Source: Desulfitobacterium sp050251735
Lineage (GTDB): Bacteria > Bacillota > Desulfitobacteriia > Desulfitobacteriales > Desulfitobacteriaceae
Direction of reading: 5' to 3'
Length of the DNA stretch: 64,000 bases
Assembly: GCA_050251735.1 (NCBI GenBank)
Contig: JBFWMF010000010.1
Location: 1-64,000 of the forward strand
Of this stretch, positions 52,579 to 61,236 are shown in pieces. The first letter of the stretch is position 1; every line of letters begins with the position of its first letter. The translations under genes were made by a program, and so were the position numbers. Under the pieces are notes generated by a model. The model was given only the letters and a program-made list of their open reading frames with translations, did not search any database and was not told where the DNA came from.

Positions 52579-53049
52579 ATGGAGCTCATATTAGTTCGCC
52601 ATGGACAAGCTGAAGAGAACATGGAGAATGATGCGGAACGATCCTTAACTAAAGAAGGTGCGAAGAAAATAAAAAGGGTGGCCTTCGGGATCGATCATTT
52701 GTTGGATGGTAAGAAAGCGATATGTATTTGGTCAAGTCCCTTGGAAAGAGCTTGGCAAACGGCCCAAATCATTGCCGATAAGCTAAAGGTTAAGGATATT
52801 GAGAAAATAGACTGCCTTTCAACAGGCGGGGATCTCTTAGAACTGCTCGGGGACTGGCTTCCTCAAAAGAAAGCTGATTGTTTAATTATCGTCGGGCATC
52901 AACCCTACCTCTCCGATTGGAGTCTCAAACTGGCCAATACCTCCTTGCCCTTCAGAAAAGGGGCGATGGCGGGGTACAAGCTTAATGGTGAGCTGCCTTT
53001 AACAGCTGAACTGCGCTGGTTCACACAACCTGGCGTGTGGTCTAAGTAA
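52579..53049 (+). CDS. Phosphohistidine phosphatase SixA-like
   Basis: A 156-residue histidine phosphatase of the RHG branch: LILVRHGQAEEN with catalytic H8, SSPLERAWQTAQI and VGHQPYLSDW. SixA-type enzymes dephosphorylate phosphohistidine proteins. Next to Ppk1, which has a phosphohistidine intermediate, a role in polyphosphate regulation is possible but unproven. AGGAGG precedes the start; a terminator follows. Confidence 0.85.
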   Translation: MELILVRHGQAEENMENDAERSLTKEGAKKIKRVAFGIDHLLDGKKAICIWSSPLERAWQTAQIIADKLKVKDIEKIDCLSTGGDLLELLGDWLPQKKADCLIIVGHQPYLSDWSLKLANTSLPFRKGAMAGYKLNGELPLTAELRWFTQPGVWSK

Positions 53050-53084
53050 AGATAATTGGGTTAAAGAGAAGAGTGAATACGAAG

Positions 53085-53119
53085 AAACCCGGTGTCTATG
53101 ATAACAGCCGGGTTTTTTT
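53085..53119 (+). terminator. Terminator of the ppx2-ppk-sixA operon
   Basis: AAACCCGG and CCGGGTTT form the stem with additional TGTC/GACA-type pairing inside and seven T behind it. Confidence 0.85.
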
Positions 53120-53134
53120 AATGCTGATTAGATT

Positions 53135-53365
53135 TCATGCTGTTTTACCTCCAATACTAAAGAGGGTTGACTGGTCAGCGATTTTTATCATTCTGGGTTG
53201 TCTGTTGCTATAGACGGTCACATAATTAAATCCTGCATTCTTTATCATCTCGAGGCCATCCTGGATTCCTTTACCCACATCTTCAGCCCAATGAGCATCC
53301 GATCCAACCGTAATAATTTCCCCGCCGAGCTGCTTATAGAGGCGAATAATATCGAAGTCCGGCAT
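53135..53365 (-). pseudogene. C-terminal fragment of a PHP-domain histidinol phosphatase
   Basis: Only 76 residues remain. IIRLYKQLGGEIITVGSDAHWAEDVGKG, read in parts, carries the SDAH metal-binding motif that ends the PHP fold, and the remainder (GFNYVTVYSNRQPRMIKI) matches the family C-terminus. Complete HisK-type enzymes have about 270 residues. An in-frame stop lies just upstream and no ribosome binding site precedes the ATG, so this is a 5'-truncated remnant. Confidence 0.75.
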
Positions 53366-53535
53366 GCATTGCTTCGATGCTCAAATTAAATCAATGTTAA
53401 GTCAAGAATTAAGCAAGAGTTAACTCGAACGTAATCATAAGTTTACAATCCAATGCTAGTATACATATAAGGATACGACTTTACTCAAACTGCAACTAAA
53501 CAGTTTAACTTTTCGATAGGAAAGGGAGGGTGTTT

Positions 53536-53694
53536 ATGACAGAGAAAGAAGAGTGGATAGTTAAGGCAATTTGGGGAAATTCTGTCTCCGTCTGTTCTAA
53601 CTCCAGCTACTCTTGTTTTATTAACTATCCCTTTGTCTCCATCCAACGGAATAAGATTCAGTTAAAGAAACAAACACAAAAGCGAGTATCCTAG
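53536..53694 (+). CDS. Small uncharacterised protein, 52 residues
   Basis: An excellent ribosome binding site (AAAGGGAGGG, 6 bases from ATG) starts a 52-residue frame. The product has a charged N-terminus (MTEKEEWIVKAIWG), a central Cys/Ser/aromatic segment (SVCSNSSYSCFINYP) and a basic C-terminus (KKQTQKRVS). No family is recognised. A terminator hairpin overlaps its stop codon, which supports a real short transcription unit. Confidence 0.55.
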   Translation: MTEKEEWIVKAIWGNSVSVCSNSSYSCFINYPFVSIQRNKIQLKKQTQKRVS

Positions 53695-53715
53695 TGGCAT
53701 TAGGACTCGCTTTTT
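53678..53715 (+). terminator. Terminator overlapping the end of the 52-residue gene
   Basis: AAAAGCGAGT pairs with ACTCGCTTTTT, with a CCTA/TAGG extension inside. The left arm is coding sequence and the stop codon lies in the loop region. Confidence 0.75.
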
Positions 53716-53783
53716 GTTTTATATTAGTATTAGGAAGGTATTATCCAAAATGGCCCGTCAGAATAAGTGCGAGGAGGACGCGA

Positions 53784-54257
53784 ATGTATAGTTTAACCTA
53801 CGGAGAAGTTTCTTTCGAAGAAATGTATCAATTGATTAGAGCCTATACAGCACCGAATGAAAACGTGACCTATGAGCTGGCAGTTGGAGCGGATAGTCAG
53901 AATTTTTCCTATACCAAAGTTCCCATCACCATCGGGGTACATAAGTATGTCAATAATGTGGGCCGTGGTGGAATCTTTTTTGCAGAAATAAAAAAGGTTA
54001 AAAAAATTACCAATACCAGACAAAAGATTATCTATGAAACGAATCTTAGCTTAGAGTACGCCAAGCGATTACAAGATAGATTTATGGAGGATGGTATTGA
54101 TTGTAAGGTTGCTATCCATGTTGATGCAGGGTTTAATGGCCCATCTGCTCAATTTGTGGATGAAGTCAGCGGCTGGGTGAAGGCTTGCGGCTTTCCTTGT
54201 CGAGTGAAGCCAGAATCTTATATGGCCTCCAGTGTGGCGAATAGACTATCCAAATAA
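53784..54257 (+). CDS. YkuK-like (DUF458) RNase H-like protein
   Basis: This 157-residue protein matches the YkuK family: an N-terminal EVSFEEMYQLIRAY, a conserved VGADSQNFSYTKV with acidic residue and a later HVDAGFNGPS. The fold is RNase H-like; the biochemical role is unknown. I start at ATG 53784 after GAGGAGG; the frame upstream to 53694 overlaps a terminator and is leader sequence. Confidence 0.8.
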   Translation: MYSLTYGEVSFEEMYQLIRAYTAPNENVTYELAVGADSQNFSYTKVPITIGVHKYVNNVGRGGIFFAEIKKVKKITNTRQKIIYETNLSLEYAKRLQDRFMEDGIDCKVAIHVDAGFNGPSAQFVDEVSGWVKACGFPCRVKPESYMASSVANRLSK

Positions 54258-54427
54258 GGGTATAGCCGGGCTCTATAAGAAGGAGAAGAAAAGTGAAAAA
54301 TTTGCGACTGAGGTCATAAAAGACGCATGCTCTCCATTTAATGGAGTAATGTGTAGTGTAGAGATCCCTCTCTACACACCAAGAGAGGCGAATTAAGGAA
54401 TACAGAATATTTAGCGAGGTGGAGAAT

Positions 54428-55753
54428 TTGCAAAAGGTGTTTGTGCTTGATACTTGTGTCCTACTTCATGACCCTAAGGCAATCTTCAATTTTGAGGACA
54501 ATGAGGTGATTGTCCCATACGCCGTACTGGAAGAACTGGAAAATAAGAAGAGACTTCTCGACGAGGTTGGCCGATCAGCCCGGGAAGCCATACGCCTATT
54601 CGATCAGCTAAGAGACAACGGCCAACTTTCTGAAGGTGTAAGCCTACCCAATGGAGGAACCTTCAGAATTGAACTCAACCATTGCACAGAAAATCCTTTG
54701 CCACTGTACTCAGATATCAAACTACCGGATAATCGGATACTGGCAGTGGCCATAAATTTGGGCCGTGAAGATGAGCGACCAGTCATTGTGGTGACCAAGG
54801 ATATCGCCATGCGCGTCAAAGCGGATGCCCTCTCTGTCAAAACCCAGGATTATTATAATGATAAAGTCAGCCTTACTTCCTTAAATGACGATGTAATCAA
54901 GCTTGAACTGAAGGACAATGAGGTAAATGAACTCTATCAGATAGGTCATATCAGCTTAAGTGAAACTAAGTTGCCCAATAGCTGTGCTAAAGGATTGCTC
55001 AGTGACGGCACAGAGATTCCTCTCATTGTTTCCTCTGATGGAACAAAGCTACTCAATCTCCATAGCCGCAATAAGGATTATTGGGGAATCGTCCCTAAAA
55101 ATATTGAACAAACCTGGGCTTTGGGCATTTTAAGCAACCCTCAGATCAAGCTGGTTAATCTCATGGGGCCAGCAGGTACTGGGAAAACCCTAATCACTTT
55201 GGCCAGCGCCTTAGAGCAGACGATTCATCAGGATCTCTATACGCGTATTCTCTGCGCCCGGCCGGTTATTCCTTTTGGGAAGGATATTGGCTTTTTGCCC
55301 GGTGAGAAAGAGGATAAGGTACGCCCCTATATGCAACCGATTTATGATAATCTGGAGTTCTTATTGCGGCCTAAACAAGATAAGCTCCGTGATAAAGACA
55401 GCGAAGCTTTGGTGGAAAGCACCGTGGATTTGCTTAAGAAGAGAAAGCAACTGGAAATCGAAGTGCTCACCTATATTCGCGGCCGAAGTATTGCCAATCA
55501 ATTTATTATCATTGATGAGGCTCAGAATCTTACGGCCCATGAGATCAAAACCATTATTACCCGGGCCGGAGAGGGAACAAAAATCGTTCTCTGCGGCGAC
55601 CCCGATCAAATCGATCATCCTTATTTGGATAAAGAGAGCAACGGCTTAGCTTATGTGGCTTCCCGACTAAAAGGCCAATCCTTCTATGGTCAAGTGGGAC
55701 TGCTCAAAGGGGAACGCAGTGAACTGGCAGCCCTCGCTGCAAAGTTACTTTGA
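54428..55753 (+). CDS. PhoH-like ATPase with N-terminal PIN domain (YlaK type)
   Basis: The protein of 441 residues combines an N-terminal PIN nuclease-like domain (VFVLDTCVLLHDP, VPYAVLEELENKK, LPDNRILAVA) and a C-terminal PhoH P-loop NTPase (GPAGTGKT Walker A, then FIIIDEAQNL Walker B). PIN-PhoH proteins act as RNA-directed helicase/nucleases. I place the start at TTG 54428, six bases after GAGGTG; GTG 54419 is an alternative in the same frame. A terminator follows directly. Confidence 0.87.
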   Translation: MQKVFVLDTCVLLHDPKAIFNFEDNEVIVPYAVLEELENKKRLLDEVGRSAREAIRLFDQLRDNGQLSEGVSLPNGGTFRIELNHCTENPLPLYSDIKLPDNRILAVAINLGREDERPVIVVTKDIAMRVKADALSVKTQDYYNDKVSLTSLNDDVIKLELKDNEVNELYQIGHISLSETKLPNSCAKGLLSDGTEIPLIVSSDGTKLLNLHSRNKDYWGIVPKNIEQTWALGILSNPQIKLVNLMGPAGTGKTLITLASALEQTIHQDLYTRILCARPVIPFGKDIGFLPGEKEDKVRPYMQPIYDNLEFLLRPKQDKLRDKDSEALVESTVDLLKKRKQLEIEVLTYIRGRSIANQFIIIDEAQNLTAHEIKTIITRAGEGTKIVLCGDPDQIDHPYLDKESNGLAYVASRLKGQSFYGQVGLLKGERSELAALAAKLL

Positions 55754-55776
55754 TCAAGAGCTGAAGACTCTTATAG

Positions 55777-55822
55777 AAAAAGGAGAATCCGGGGCGCTAG
55801 GTGCTGAGATTCTCCTTTTTGC
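55777..55822 (+). terminator. Terminator of the PhoH-like gene
   Basis: AAAAAGGAGAATC pairs with GATTCTCCTTTTT around an 18-base loop, 24 bases after the stop. Confidence 0.8.
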
Positions 55823-55851
55823 ATTCAGCGAAGCTATGCTTTATAAAAGAA

Positions 55852-55880
55852 ATAAAAAAACACCGCCATAATGGCGGTTT
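55852..55880 (-). terminator. Minus-strand terminator
   Basis: ACCGCCAT and ATGGCGGT form a compact hairpin; on the minus strand GTTTTTTTATTTC follows. It probably ends the DUF1232 gene transcript. Confidence 0.7.
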
Positions 55881-55988
55881 AAGGCGATAAGGGATATCCT
55901 TATCTATACAAAAGGAGGCAGGAAAAAGGAATACCCTTACTATACCGTAGGAGTGTTAATGTAAAACGTAGTGTTTGTAAGATTTGTG

Positions 55989-56402
55989 TTAACGATTGTC
56001 CTGCCAATCCCGAAATTTCTGTAGATCAGAGTCCACCTGTTTGAGTACTAAGCCCAAAACGAACATGTCATCTACATAGCCCACGCCGGGGATATAATCA
56101 AAAATGATATCGATGGGGGATAGAAAGTAAATTAAAGCCGCAAAGATAGCGACGATTGAACCGATCGGAATCTCTCGATACTCTTTGCTAATATAAGCTT
56201 TGACAATTTGGATGAGTAGGAGGATGTCTTGGTAGACTTTATTGATGGGACCGGTGTTAATATTGAGCTTCTCGGCTTTGGCGAAGACGGCGTTGAGCTT
56301 TTCTTGGGTTGCCTCGCCATTGAGGAGGGTCTTTTTTGCTTCATCTTGGAACGTATTAAATTTTGCCATGATCTTATCTTTAAGATTTTCTCCAATATGC
56401 AT
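55989..56402 (-). CDS. DUF1232 (YkvA) family membrane protein
   Basis: This 137-residue protein has the DUF1232 signature near its C-terminus: IVAIFAALIYFLSPIDIIFDYIPGVGYVDD, read in parts, with a single membrane-associated helix and a conserved SPID. The N-terminal half is charged and helical. Function is unknown. GGAGGA precedes the ATG with good spacing. Confidence 0.85.
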   Translation of the reverse strand: MHIGENLKDKIMAKFNTFQDEAKKTLLNGEATQEKLNAVFAKAEKLNINTGPINKVYQDILLLIQIVKAYISKEYREIPIGSIVAIFAALIYFLSPIDIIFDYIPGVGYVDDMFVLGLVLKQVDSDLQKFRDWQDNR

Positions 56403-56451
56403 CGACTTGTCCTCCTTTGCTTTAAGTTATTATATCATGATTATAATACAT

Positions 56452-56480
56452 AGAAAAAACCTCAGCAGTTGCTGAGGTCT
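56452..56480 (-). terminator. Terminator of the siroheme half-reductase gene
   Basis: CCTCAGCA and TGCTGAGG pair around a tiny loop and on the minus strand a T run follows (GGTTTTTTC). Confidence 0.85.
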
Positions 56481-56494
56481 ATCTCTACATTATT

Positions 56495-57202
56495 TTAGCC
56501 GATTAAGGCTTTTTCCACAGTTTCAAAGCCAAGGCGCTCAATCATCTGAGCGAAACGTTCTCCCTTATTGCCATAATCCTTGTAATAATTAATGGCTTTT
56601 TCAATAAGCACGATAGCTTCGTCAACAGTATATAATCCCTGAATTTCTCGACCCAAATATTGTTTGCGAGCGGACATACCCCCAAGGGTGATGGCAACCT
56701 GGTTTGTTTTCTTGCCGATGATACCAATGCAGCCAATATGGGGCATGGAGCAATTGTTTGAACACCCACTAACGACAATCCTGAGTTTGCTGGGCAGCGT
56801 TGTATCGTAATAGCCCTGATAAATTTTTTCGTTTAAGAGGTTAGTTAAGGCTTCCGTATCATAGAGGCTAAATTTGCAAACAGCCCCTTTACAGGTGGTG
56901 ATAGGTCTGGGTCTAGGACCAGTGGAGCCAATACTTAGTCCAACTTCGCGAAGAGCTTCGGCAACTGCATCTAAGTTGGAGTATTCTATACCCGGAATCT
57001 CGATATTCAGTCTCTGGGTAAAGTAAAAGCTACCCTGTCCAAATTGCTCGCAGACTTCACTTACTTTTTGAGATTGCTTGGCACTGATTTTTCCACCGGG
57101 AATGACCACTCTACAGGAAAAATGCTCCCCATCCTTGTTAAGAATAAAGCCTTTTCCTTTTAAAAGGGCGGCCTGTTCTTTTATTTGAGAAATATCAACC
57201 AT
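56495..57202 (-). CDS. Nitrite/sulfite reductase half-domain protein (siroheme and 4Fe-4S)
   Basis: This 235-residue protein holds one ferredoxin-like half-repeat (NKDGEHFSCRVVIPGGKIS, FYFTQRLNIEIPGI) and one siroheme/[4Fe-4S] half with TCKGAVCKFSLYDTE and SGCSNNCSMPHIGCIG, the cysteines of the coupled cluster. Normal assimilatory reductases have two such halves (about 550 residues); this short form resembles the single-half proteins in anaerobes and archaea. Activity on sulfite or nitrite is uncertain. ATG 57202 has better spacing to AAAGGAG than ATG 57211. Confidence 0.82.
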   Translation of the reverse strand: MVDISQIKEQAALLKGKGFILNKDGEHFSCRVVIPGGKISAKQSQKVSEVCEQFGQGSFYFTQRLNIEIPGIEYSNLDAVAEALREVGLSIGSTGPRPRPITTCKGAVCKFSLYDTEALTNLLNEKIYQGYYDTTLPSKLRIVVSGCSNNCSMPHIGCIGIIGKKTNQVAITLGGMSARKQYLGREIQGLYTVDEAIVLIEKAINYYKDYGNKGERFAQMIERLGFETVEKALIG

Positions 57203-57236
57203 CTCTGCCATTCTCCTTTAGCTATTATAGTTTTGG

Positions 57237-57623
57237 TTAGTTGCTTTTGGTTTCGAGCTCGCGGAGTCTTTTGCTGAAGTATGTTTTAACAGGCTCTACA
57301 TATTCAGGCTTGAGGCTATAGCGGCTTAATACTCTGGTAAAATCGCGATCTAAGCCGTAGGTTCCATATTCATACCACTCCGCTTCTAAATTGCAGACGG
57401 CTTTTACTTGGTCATAAATATAGGGTGTACCTGAGTAGTTTTCAAAAAGGGTACTTAATTCTTGGGCTATCTGCTCATGGGGTAGGAAAAGATTAAAGGG
57501 TTGCTTAGCCTGTTCGGATTCATAGATTCCATCATCTTCCCAAACAAAGGGCTGATCACAGAGCTCTATGATTTCTTGACATGTTTTAATCATCTTTTCT
57601 CTTTCGGCGGTAGATAAAGACAT
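57237..57623 (-). CDS. Uncharacterised 128-residue protein
   Basis: A soluble, acidic protein without recognisable motif. Sequence features are IKTCQEIIELCDQPFVWEDDGIYESE and a helix-rich C-terminus (YVEPVKTYFSKRLRELE). Start ATG 57623 follows AGAGGTG; upstream in-frame codons reach 57722 with no site. It precedes the siroheme gene by 34 bases on the same strand and is probably co-transcribed with it. Confidence 0.65.
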   Translation of the reverse strand: MSLSTAEREKMIKTCQEIIELCDQPFVWEDDGIYESEQAKQPFNLFLPHEQIAQELSTLFENYSGTPYIYDQVKAVCNLEAEWYEYGTYGLDRDFTRVLSRYSLKPEYVEPVKTYFSKRLRELETKSN

Positions 57624-57737
57624 GATTGCACCTCTTATGTAATTTTTTACAAGACTTATTATACAACAAGAAGCTAGGGAGATGTTTTTAGGGTTTATTT
57701 CGAATATTCTCAAATAGAGCAAAGGGTAGGGAACACA

Positions 57738-57775
57738 AAAAAAGATGACACACCTATCGCAAGTGTGCCATCCGC
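57738..57775 (-). terminator. Terminator of the lipid kinase gene
   Basis: GATGGCACAC and GTGTGTCATC pair on the minus strand and TTTTTTTGTG follows, just behind the stop codon. Confidence 0.85.
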
Positions 57776-57780
57776 GGCAG

Positions 57781-58704
57781 TTAGATCCAGAGTCTGATTC
57801 CCTGGGGAATTAGGGAAAAATGCACGGGTGTAAATCCGGGATGCTCCCCATCGAGTTCCAGGAAAGCGGAAGGCTGAGCGATAATGGAGATTTCTTTGCC
57901 TTGATAGACAGAGACCCCAGATACATCGAGGTGGTTGCCTTGATAAATTTTGGGCAAATGGCGTAAAATCTTGAGAATGGGGAGGTCTCCGAGTACAGTA
58001 ACATTGAAGAGGCCATCGGTTAAATCGGCATGGGGAGAAATCATCATCCCACCGCCGAAGAAACGCCCATTGGCGACCATAATGCTGTTGGTGGGGCCAT
58101 TCACAACAACTTTTCCATCAATAACGCACTTCATATCTTTATTCTTATAAGCAAAAATACTGATAAGACTGCCGAGGAGGAAGGATAGCTTTCCTCCTAA
58201 GAACTTACTGCGACTATTGACACGATCAGCTGTCTCTCCTCCTAGACCCACATCAGCTACGTTAAGAAAATAACGGTGGTGTAACACGCCGGAAGCATCT
58301 TGGTATTGAGCAAGACCACAATCCACTGGGGTTATTTGCTCTCGGCTTAGAACCTCCAAAAGGGAAGGAAGCCCGCGCTTTTGGTTAAGGGAGCGGAGAA
58401 AATCTCCACCAGTCCCATGGGAGAAGATCGCGAGACTTGCCTCCGGATTAATAGGCACTTGATTCTCGAAAAAGCCGTTTATTACCTCATTAAGGGTACC
58501 GTCTCCACCAACAGATAGGATTCGTGTATAGTTCTGTAAGGCTTGTCGAGTTAAAGTAGTGGCTTCCCCTGGACCAGTCGTATAAGCATAGTTGAGATCG
58601 ATTTTTTGATCGAGTAGACGTTTGAATATTTTGGGCCAAATCTTGCGCGTTTGGCCGTTTGCAGATGCTGGATTAACAATGGCAAACCAGGGGCTTTTGT
58701 TCAT
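57781..58704 (-). CDS. Diacylglycerol kinase-like lipid kinase (YegS/BmrU family)
   Basis: This 307-residue kinase has an N-terminal catalytic domain with FAIVNPASANG, GPGEATTLT and the nucleotide-binding GGDGTLNEVINGF, followed by SHGTGGDFLRS. The C-terminal domain is beta-rich (ELDGEHPGFTPVHFSLIP). It probably phosphorylates diacylglycerol or a related lipid, recycling lipids released by LTA synthesis, an inference. It follows uspA by 12 bases on the same strand. Confidence 0.88.
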   Translation of the reverse strand: MNKSPWFAIVNPASANGQTRKIWPKIFKRLLDQKIDLNYAYTTGPGEATTLTRQALQNYTRILSVGGDGTLNEVINGFFENQVPINPEASLAIFSHGTGGDFLRSLNQKRGLPSLLEVLSREQITPVDCGLAQYQDASGVLHHRYFLNVADVGLGGETADRVNSRSKFLGGKLSFLLGSLISIFAYKNKDMKCVIDGKVVVNGPTNSIMVANGRFFGGGMMISPHADLTDGLFNVTVLGDLPILKILRHLPKIYQGNHLDVSGVSVYQGKEISIIAQPSAFLELDGEHPGFTPVHFSLIPQGIRLWI

Positions 58705-58716
58705 GTCAATAGCCTC

Positions 58717-59139
58717 TTATGGGACAATAGTTACAGGGCAAGGGGTTTCATGAAGCACGTGGGTTGCGACACTGCCCAGAATGGCGCGTTGAACGGCACC
58801 TAAGCCACGATAGCCCATCACAATGTTATCGACTGCGCTTTCTTTAGCTTCGGCGCAAATCTCCCGACCGGGATCACCAGTGCGCATAATAGTTTGGATG
58901 GGGACCGTTGAATCTTTAGCGACTTCCAGAGCGTGATCAAAGACTTCTTTGCTAGCTTCTTCCTGCATAGCCTTGATTTGCTCTTGGGTTGCAAAACGTT
59001 TTACATTGGGTGTGTTGTAATTGGGTTGTACGTTTATGAAGATAAGTAAATCGGCCTTCCCTTCAGCGAGAAAAAGCGCATAGCGAATAGCTTTGTCTGA
59101 GTTGGCAGATCCATCAACGGGCACTAAGATTTTGGTCAT
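58717..59139 (-). CDS. Universal stress protein UspA family
   Basis: A single-domain 140-residue protein. ILVPVDGSANSDKAIRYA forms the first strand and helix. The ATP-binding type motif GYRGLGAVQRAILGSVA is near the end, followed by PCPVTIVP. It is probably an ATP-binding regulator used under stress or anaerobic energy limitation. It leads the operon with the lipid kinase. Confidence 0.88.
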   Translation of the reverse strand: MTKILVPVDGSANSDKAIRYALFLAEGKADLLIFINVQPNYNTPNVKRFATQEQIKAMQEEASKEVFDHALEVAKDSTVPIQTIMRTGDPGREICAEAKESAVDNIVMGYRGLGAVQRAILGSVATHVLHETPCPVTIVP

Positions 59140-59265
59140 ATGTAATTCACTTCCTTATCATTTAAGTTGTCCACTTCGTCATTTCATTTTATCATTAACT
59201 CATAGGAAAGTTAAGTCAACTTTGCTATACTAATGGGTGAAATCTCAAATGGAAGTGATTGTAAG

Positions 59266-60138
59266 ATGAATATCCTATATGATGTTAAGGGTGGGGCCGG
59301 TGGAGATTCTTACCTTATTGTAGGGGATAAAAAGACGGCATTGCTTGAGTGTGGTATGGCTTTTAGCGCAGTGAATTTAATTGATAATATAAAGAATGTC
59401 CTTCAAGGACGTCTGTTGGACTATGTTTTAATAACTCATTCTCACTACGACCATGTGGGAGCTTTGCCCTACTTGAAAGAGGAATGGCCAAATCTAGAAG
59501 CTATGGGCTCTGAATATGACTTAAGGATATTAGAACGACCAAGTGCACTCGAGTCTATTCGAAAATTAAGTAATGAAGCTTCCCGCATGTATTCGAGAGA
59601 ACCAATTGAGGAATACAAGGATGAACTAATGAAGATCGATACAGTGATTTATGAGGGGAGTTGTATTGATCTAGGAGATACACAAATCAAGGTCATAGAA
59701 ACACCAGGACACACCCGTTGTACATTATCCTTTTTAATTGATAATGAGATTTTCTATGGGAGCGAATCTCTAGGTGTTGTAAGCCAGTCAGGAAAGATTG
59801 TTCCGGCCTTTATCGTTGATTATTTTCAAGCGATCGAGTCAATTATTAAATGCCAAGCACTCAAGCCGACGGTAATTTATTCTCCACATTATGGAATCAT
59901 CGACCAAGAGCTTAAACCGGACTATTGGCAGGAATGCCTTGATGTTGCAGAATACTCTCGAAACATAGTTCTCCATTACTTTAATTTAGGCTATACTCTC
60001 GAAGAGATTTTAGTGGAATATGAAAACGTTTTCCGCAGTAAAGAATACTATGTAGAACAACCTCTGTTTGCGTTTCAGATTAATTCTCGAGGTATGATTA
60101 GTGCACTATTAAAGTCTCAGGCTGATAAAGTGGACTAG
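59266..60138 (+). CDS. Metallo-beta-lactamase fold hydrolase
   Basis: This 290-residue protein has the metal-binding motif THSHYDHVGALPY (HxHxDH), then ETPGHTRCTLSF and a later SPHYGI histidine. The fold is clear, the substrate unknown; the family includes thioesterases, lactonases and flavo-diiron-like proteins. I favour ATG 59266 since a TATACT promoter-like box lies at about 59224, too close to ATG 59233. It stands alone. Confidence 0.8.
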   Translation: MNILYDVKGGAGGDSYLIVGDKKTALLECGMAFSAVNLIDNIKNVLQGRLLDYVLITHSHYDHVGALPYLKEEWPNLEAMGSEYDLRILERPSALESIRKLSNEASRMYSREPIEEYKDELMKIDTVIYEGSCIDLGDTQIKVIETPGHTRCTLSFLIDNEIFYGSESLGVVSQSGKIVPAFIVDYFQAIESIIKCQALKPTVIYSPHYGIIDQELKPDYWQECLDVAEYSRNIVLHYFNLGYTLEEILVEYENVFRSKEYYVEQPLFAFQINSRGMISALLKSQADKVD

Positions 60139-60273
60139 AATGTTTTCAGAGTATCATGACTTAAGAAAAATTTAAGAAATACACCAAGGTTATATCTAGA
60201 TTTCATCAGTTATAATAGGGTTATGAATTGCCTAGAGGGCAAGGAGTAATTAGATCAGGGAGGATAAGCGGAA

Positions 60274-61119
60274 TTGATCGAGATTTTTAAGGCGATTATT
60301 TTAGGTATTGTTGAGGGAGTTACCGAATGGCTGCCCATCAGTAGCACCGGGCACATGATATTGGTAGATGAATTCATTAAGCTGAATATGTCCGATGCTT
60401 TTATGGAAATGTTTTTAGTAGTGATCCAGCTGGGAGCTATCCTAGCTGTCGTGCTGTTATATTGGCATAAGCTCAATCCCTTTTCGATTCAAAAGGGAGT
60501 TGCGGGGAATAGAGTATCAGTAAAACGAGAGACCATCGAGATGTGGATGAAGATTATCGTGTCCTGCATCCCCGCTGCGGTGATTGGCTTATTATTTGAT
60601 GATGAGATGAATGCCCTCTTTTACAATTACCAGACCGTTGCCATTATGCTGATTTTGTTTGGAATTCTCTTTATTATCATTGAAAACATGAACAAGGGTA
60701 AACGATCCCGCATCAATCATCTTGAGCAGATTACTTATTCTGTTGCCCTAATGATCGGGCTTTTTCAGCTTATCGCTGCAGTTTTCCCAGGGACTTCCCG
60801 CTCCGGTGCGACCATCGTGGGAGGGCTTATGCTAGGGGTATCCCGAACAGTTGCCACTGAATTCACCTTCTTCTTAGCGGTTCCTGTCATGTTTGGCGCC
60901 AGCGCTCTCAAGTTAGTAAAGTTTGGGTTTAATTTTACCGGACAAGAGATGATGATTCTGTTGATTGGCATGGTTGTAGCCTTTATAGTATCCATTCTAT
61001 CGATAAAGTTCTTAATGGGCTATATCAAGAAGAATGACTTTAAGGCTTTCGGGTGGTATCGAATCATCTTGGGTATCATCGTTATCTTATATTTTTCCAT
61101 GCAGACGCTGTTAGGATAG
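60274..61119 (+). CDS. Undecaprenyl-diphosphatase UppP (BacA)
   Basis: It recycles the undecaprenyl carrier lipid used in peptidoglycan synthesis. The 281-residue polytopic protein has both catalytic signatures, GVTEWLPISSTGHMIL near the N-terminus and PGTSRSGATIVGG in the middle. The start is TTG after GGGAGG. A bacitracin-resistance role is typical when it is overexpressed. Confidence 0.94.
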   Translation: MIEIFKAIILGIVEGVTEWLPISSTGHMILVDEFIKLNMSDAFMEMFLVVIQLGAILAVVLLYWHKLNPFSIQKGVAGNRVSVKRETIEMWMKIIVSCIPAAVIGLLFDDEMNALFYNYQTVAIMLILFGILFIIIENMNKGKRSRINHLEQITYSVALMIGLFQLIAAVFPGTSRSGATIVGGLMLGVSRTVATEFTFFLAVPVMFGASALKLVKFGFNFTGQEMMILLIGMVVAFIVSILSIKFLMGYIKKNDFKAFGWYRIILGIIVILYFSMQTLLG

Positions 61120-61236
61120 GACTCCTGCTGTCCTATAGGTAATGTATCCTTAAAATGGTATAATAGAGTGTGGATGAAAATAAAGTGTAATTACGAAAGA
61201 AATTGAAAATGCAAACATAGGAATGGAGGAAACATA

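Noticed and set aside
54355..54376. Hairpin GTGTAGAGA/TCTCTACAC before the PhoH gene as a terminator
   Set aside because: No T run follows, so it was not called.
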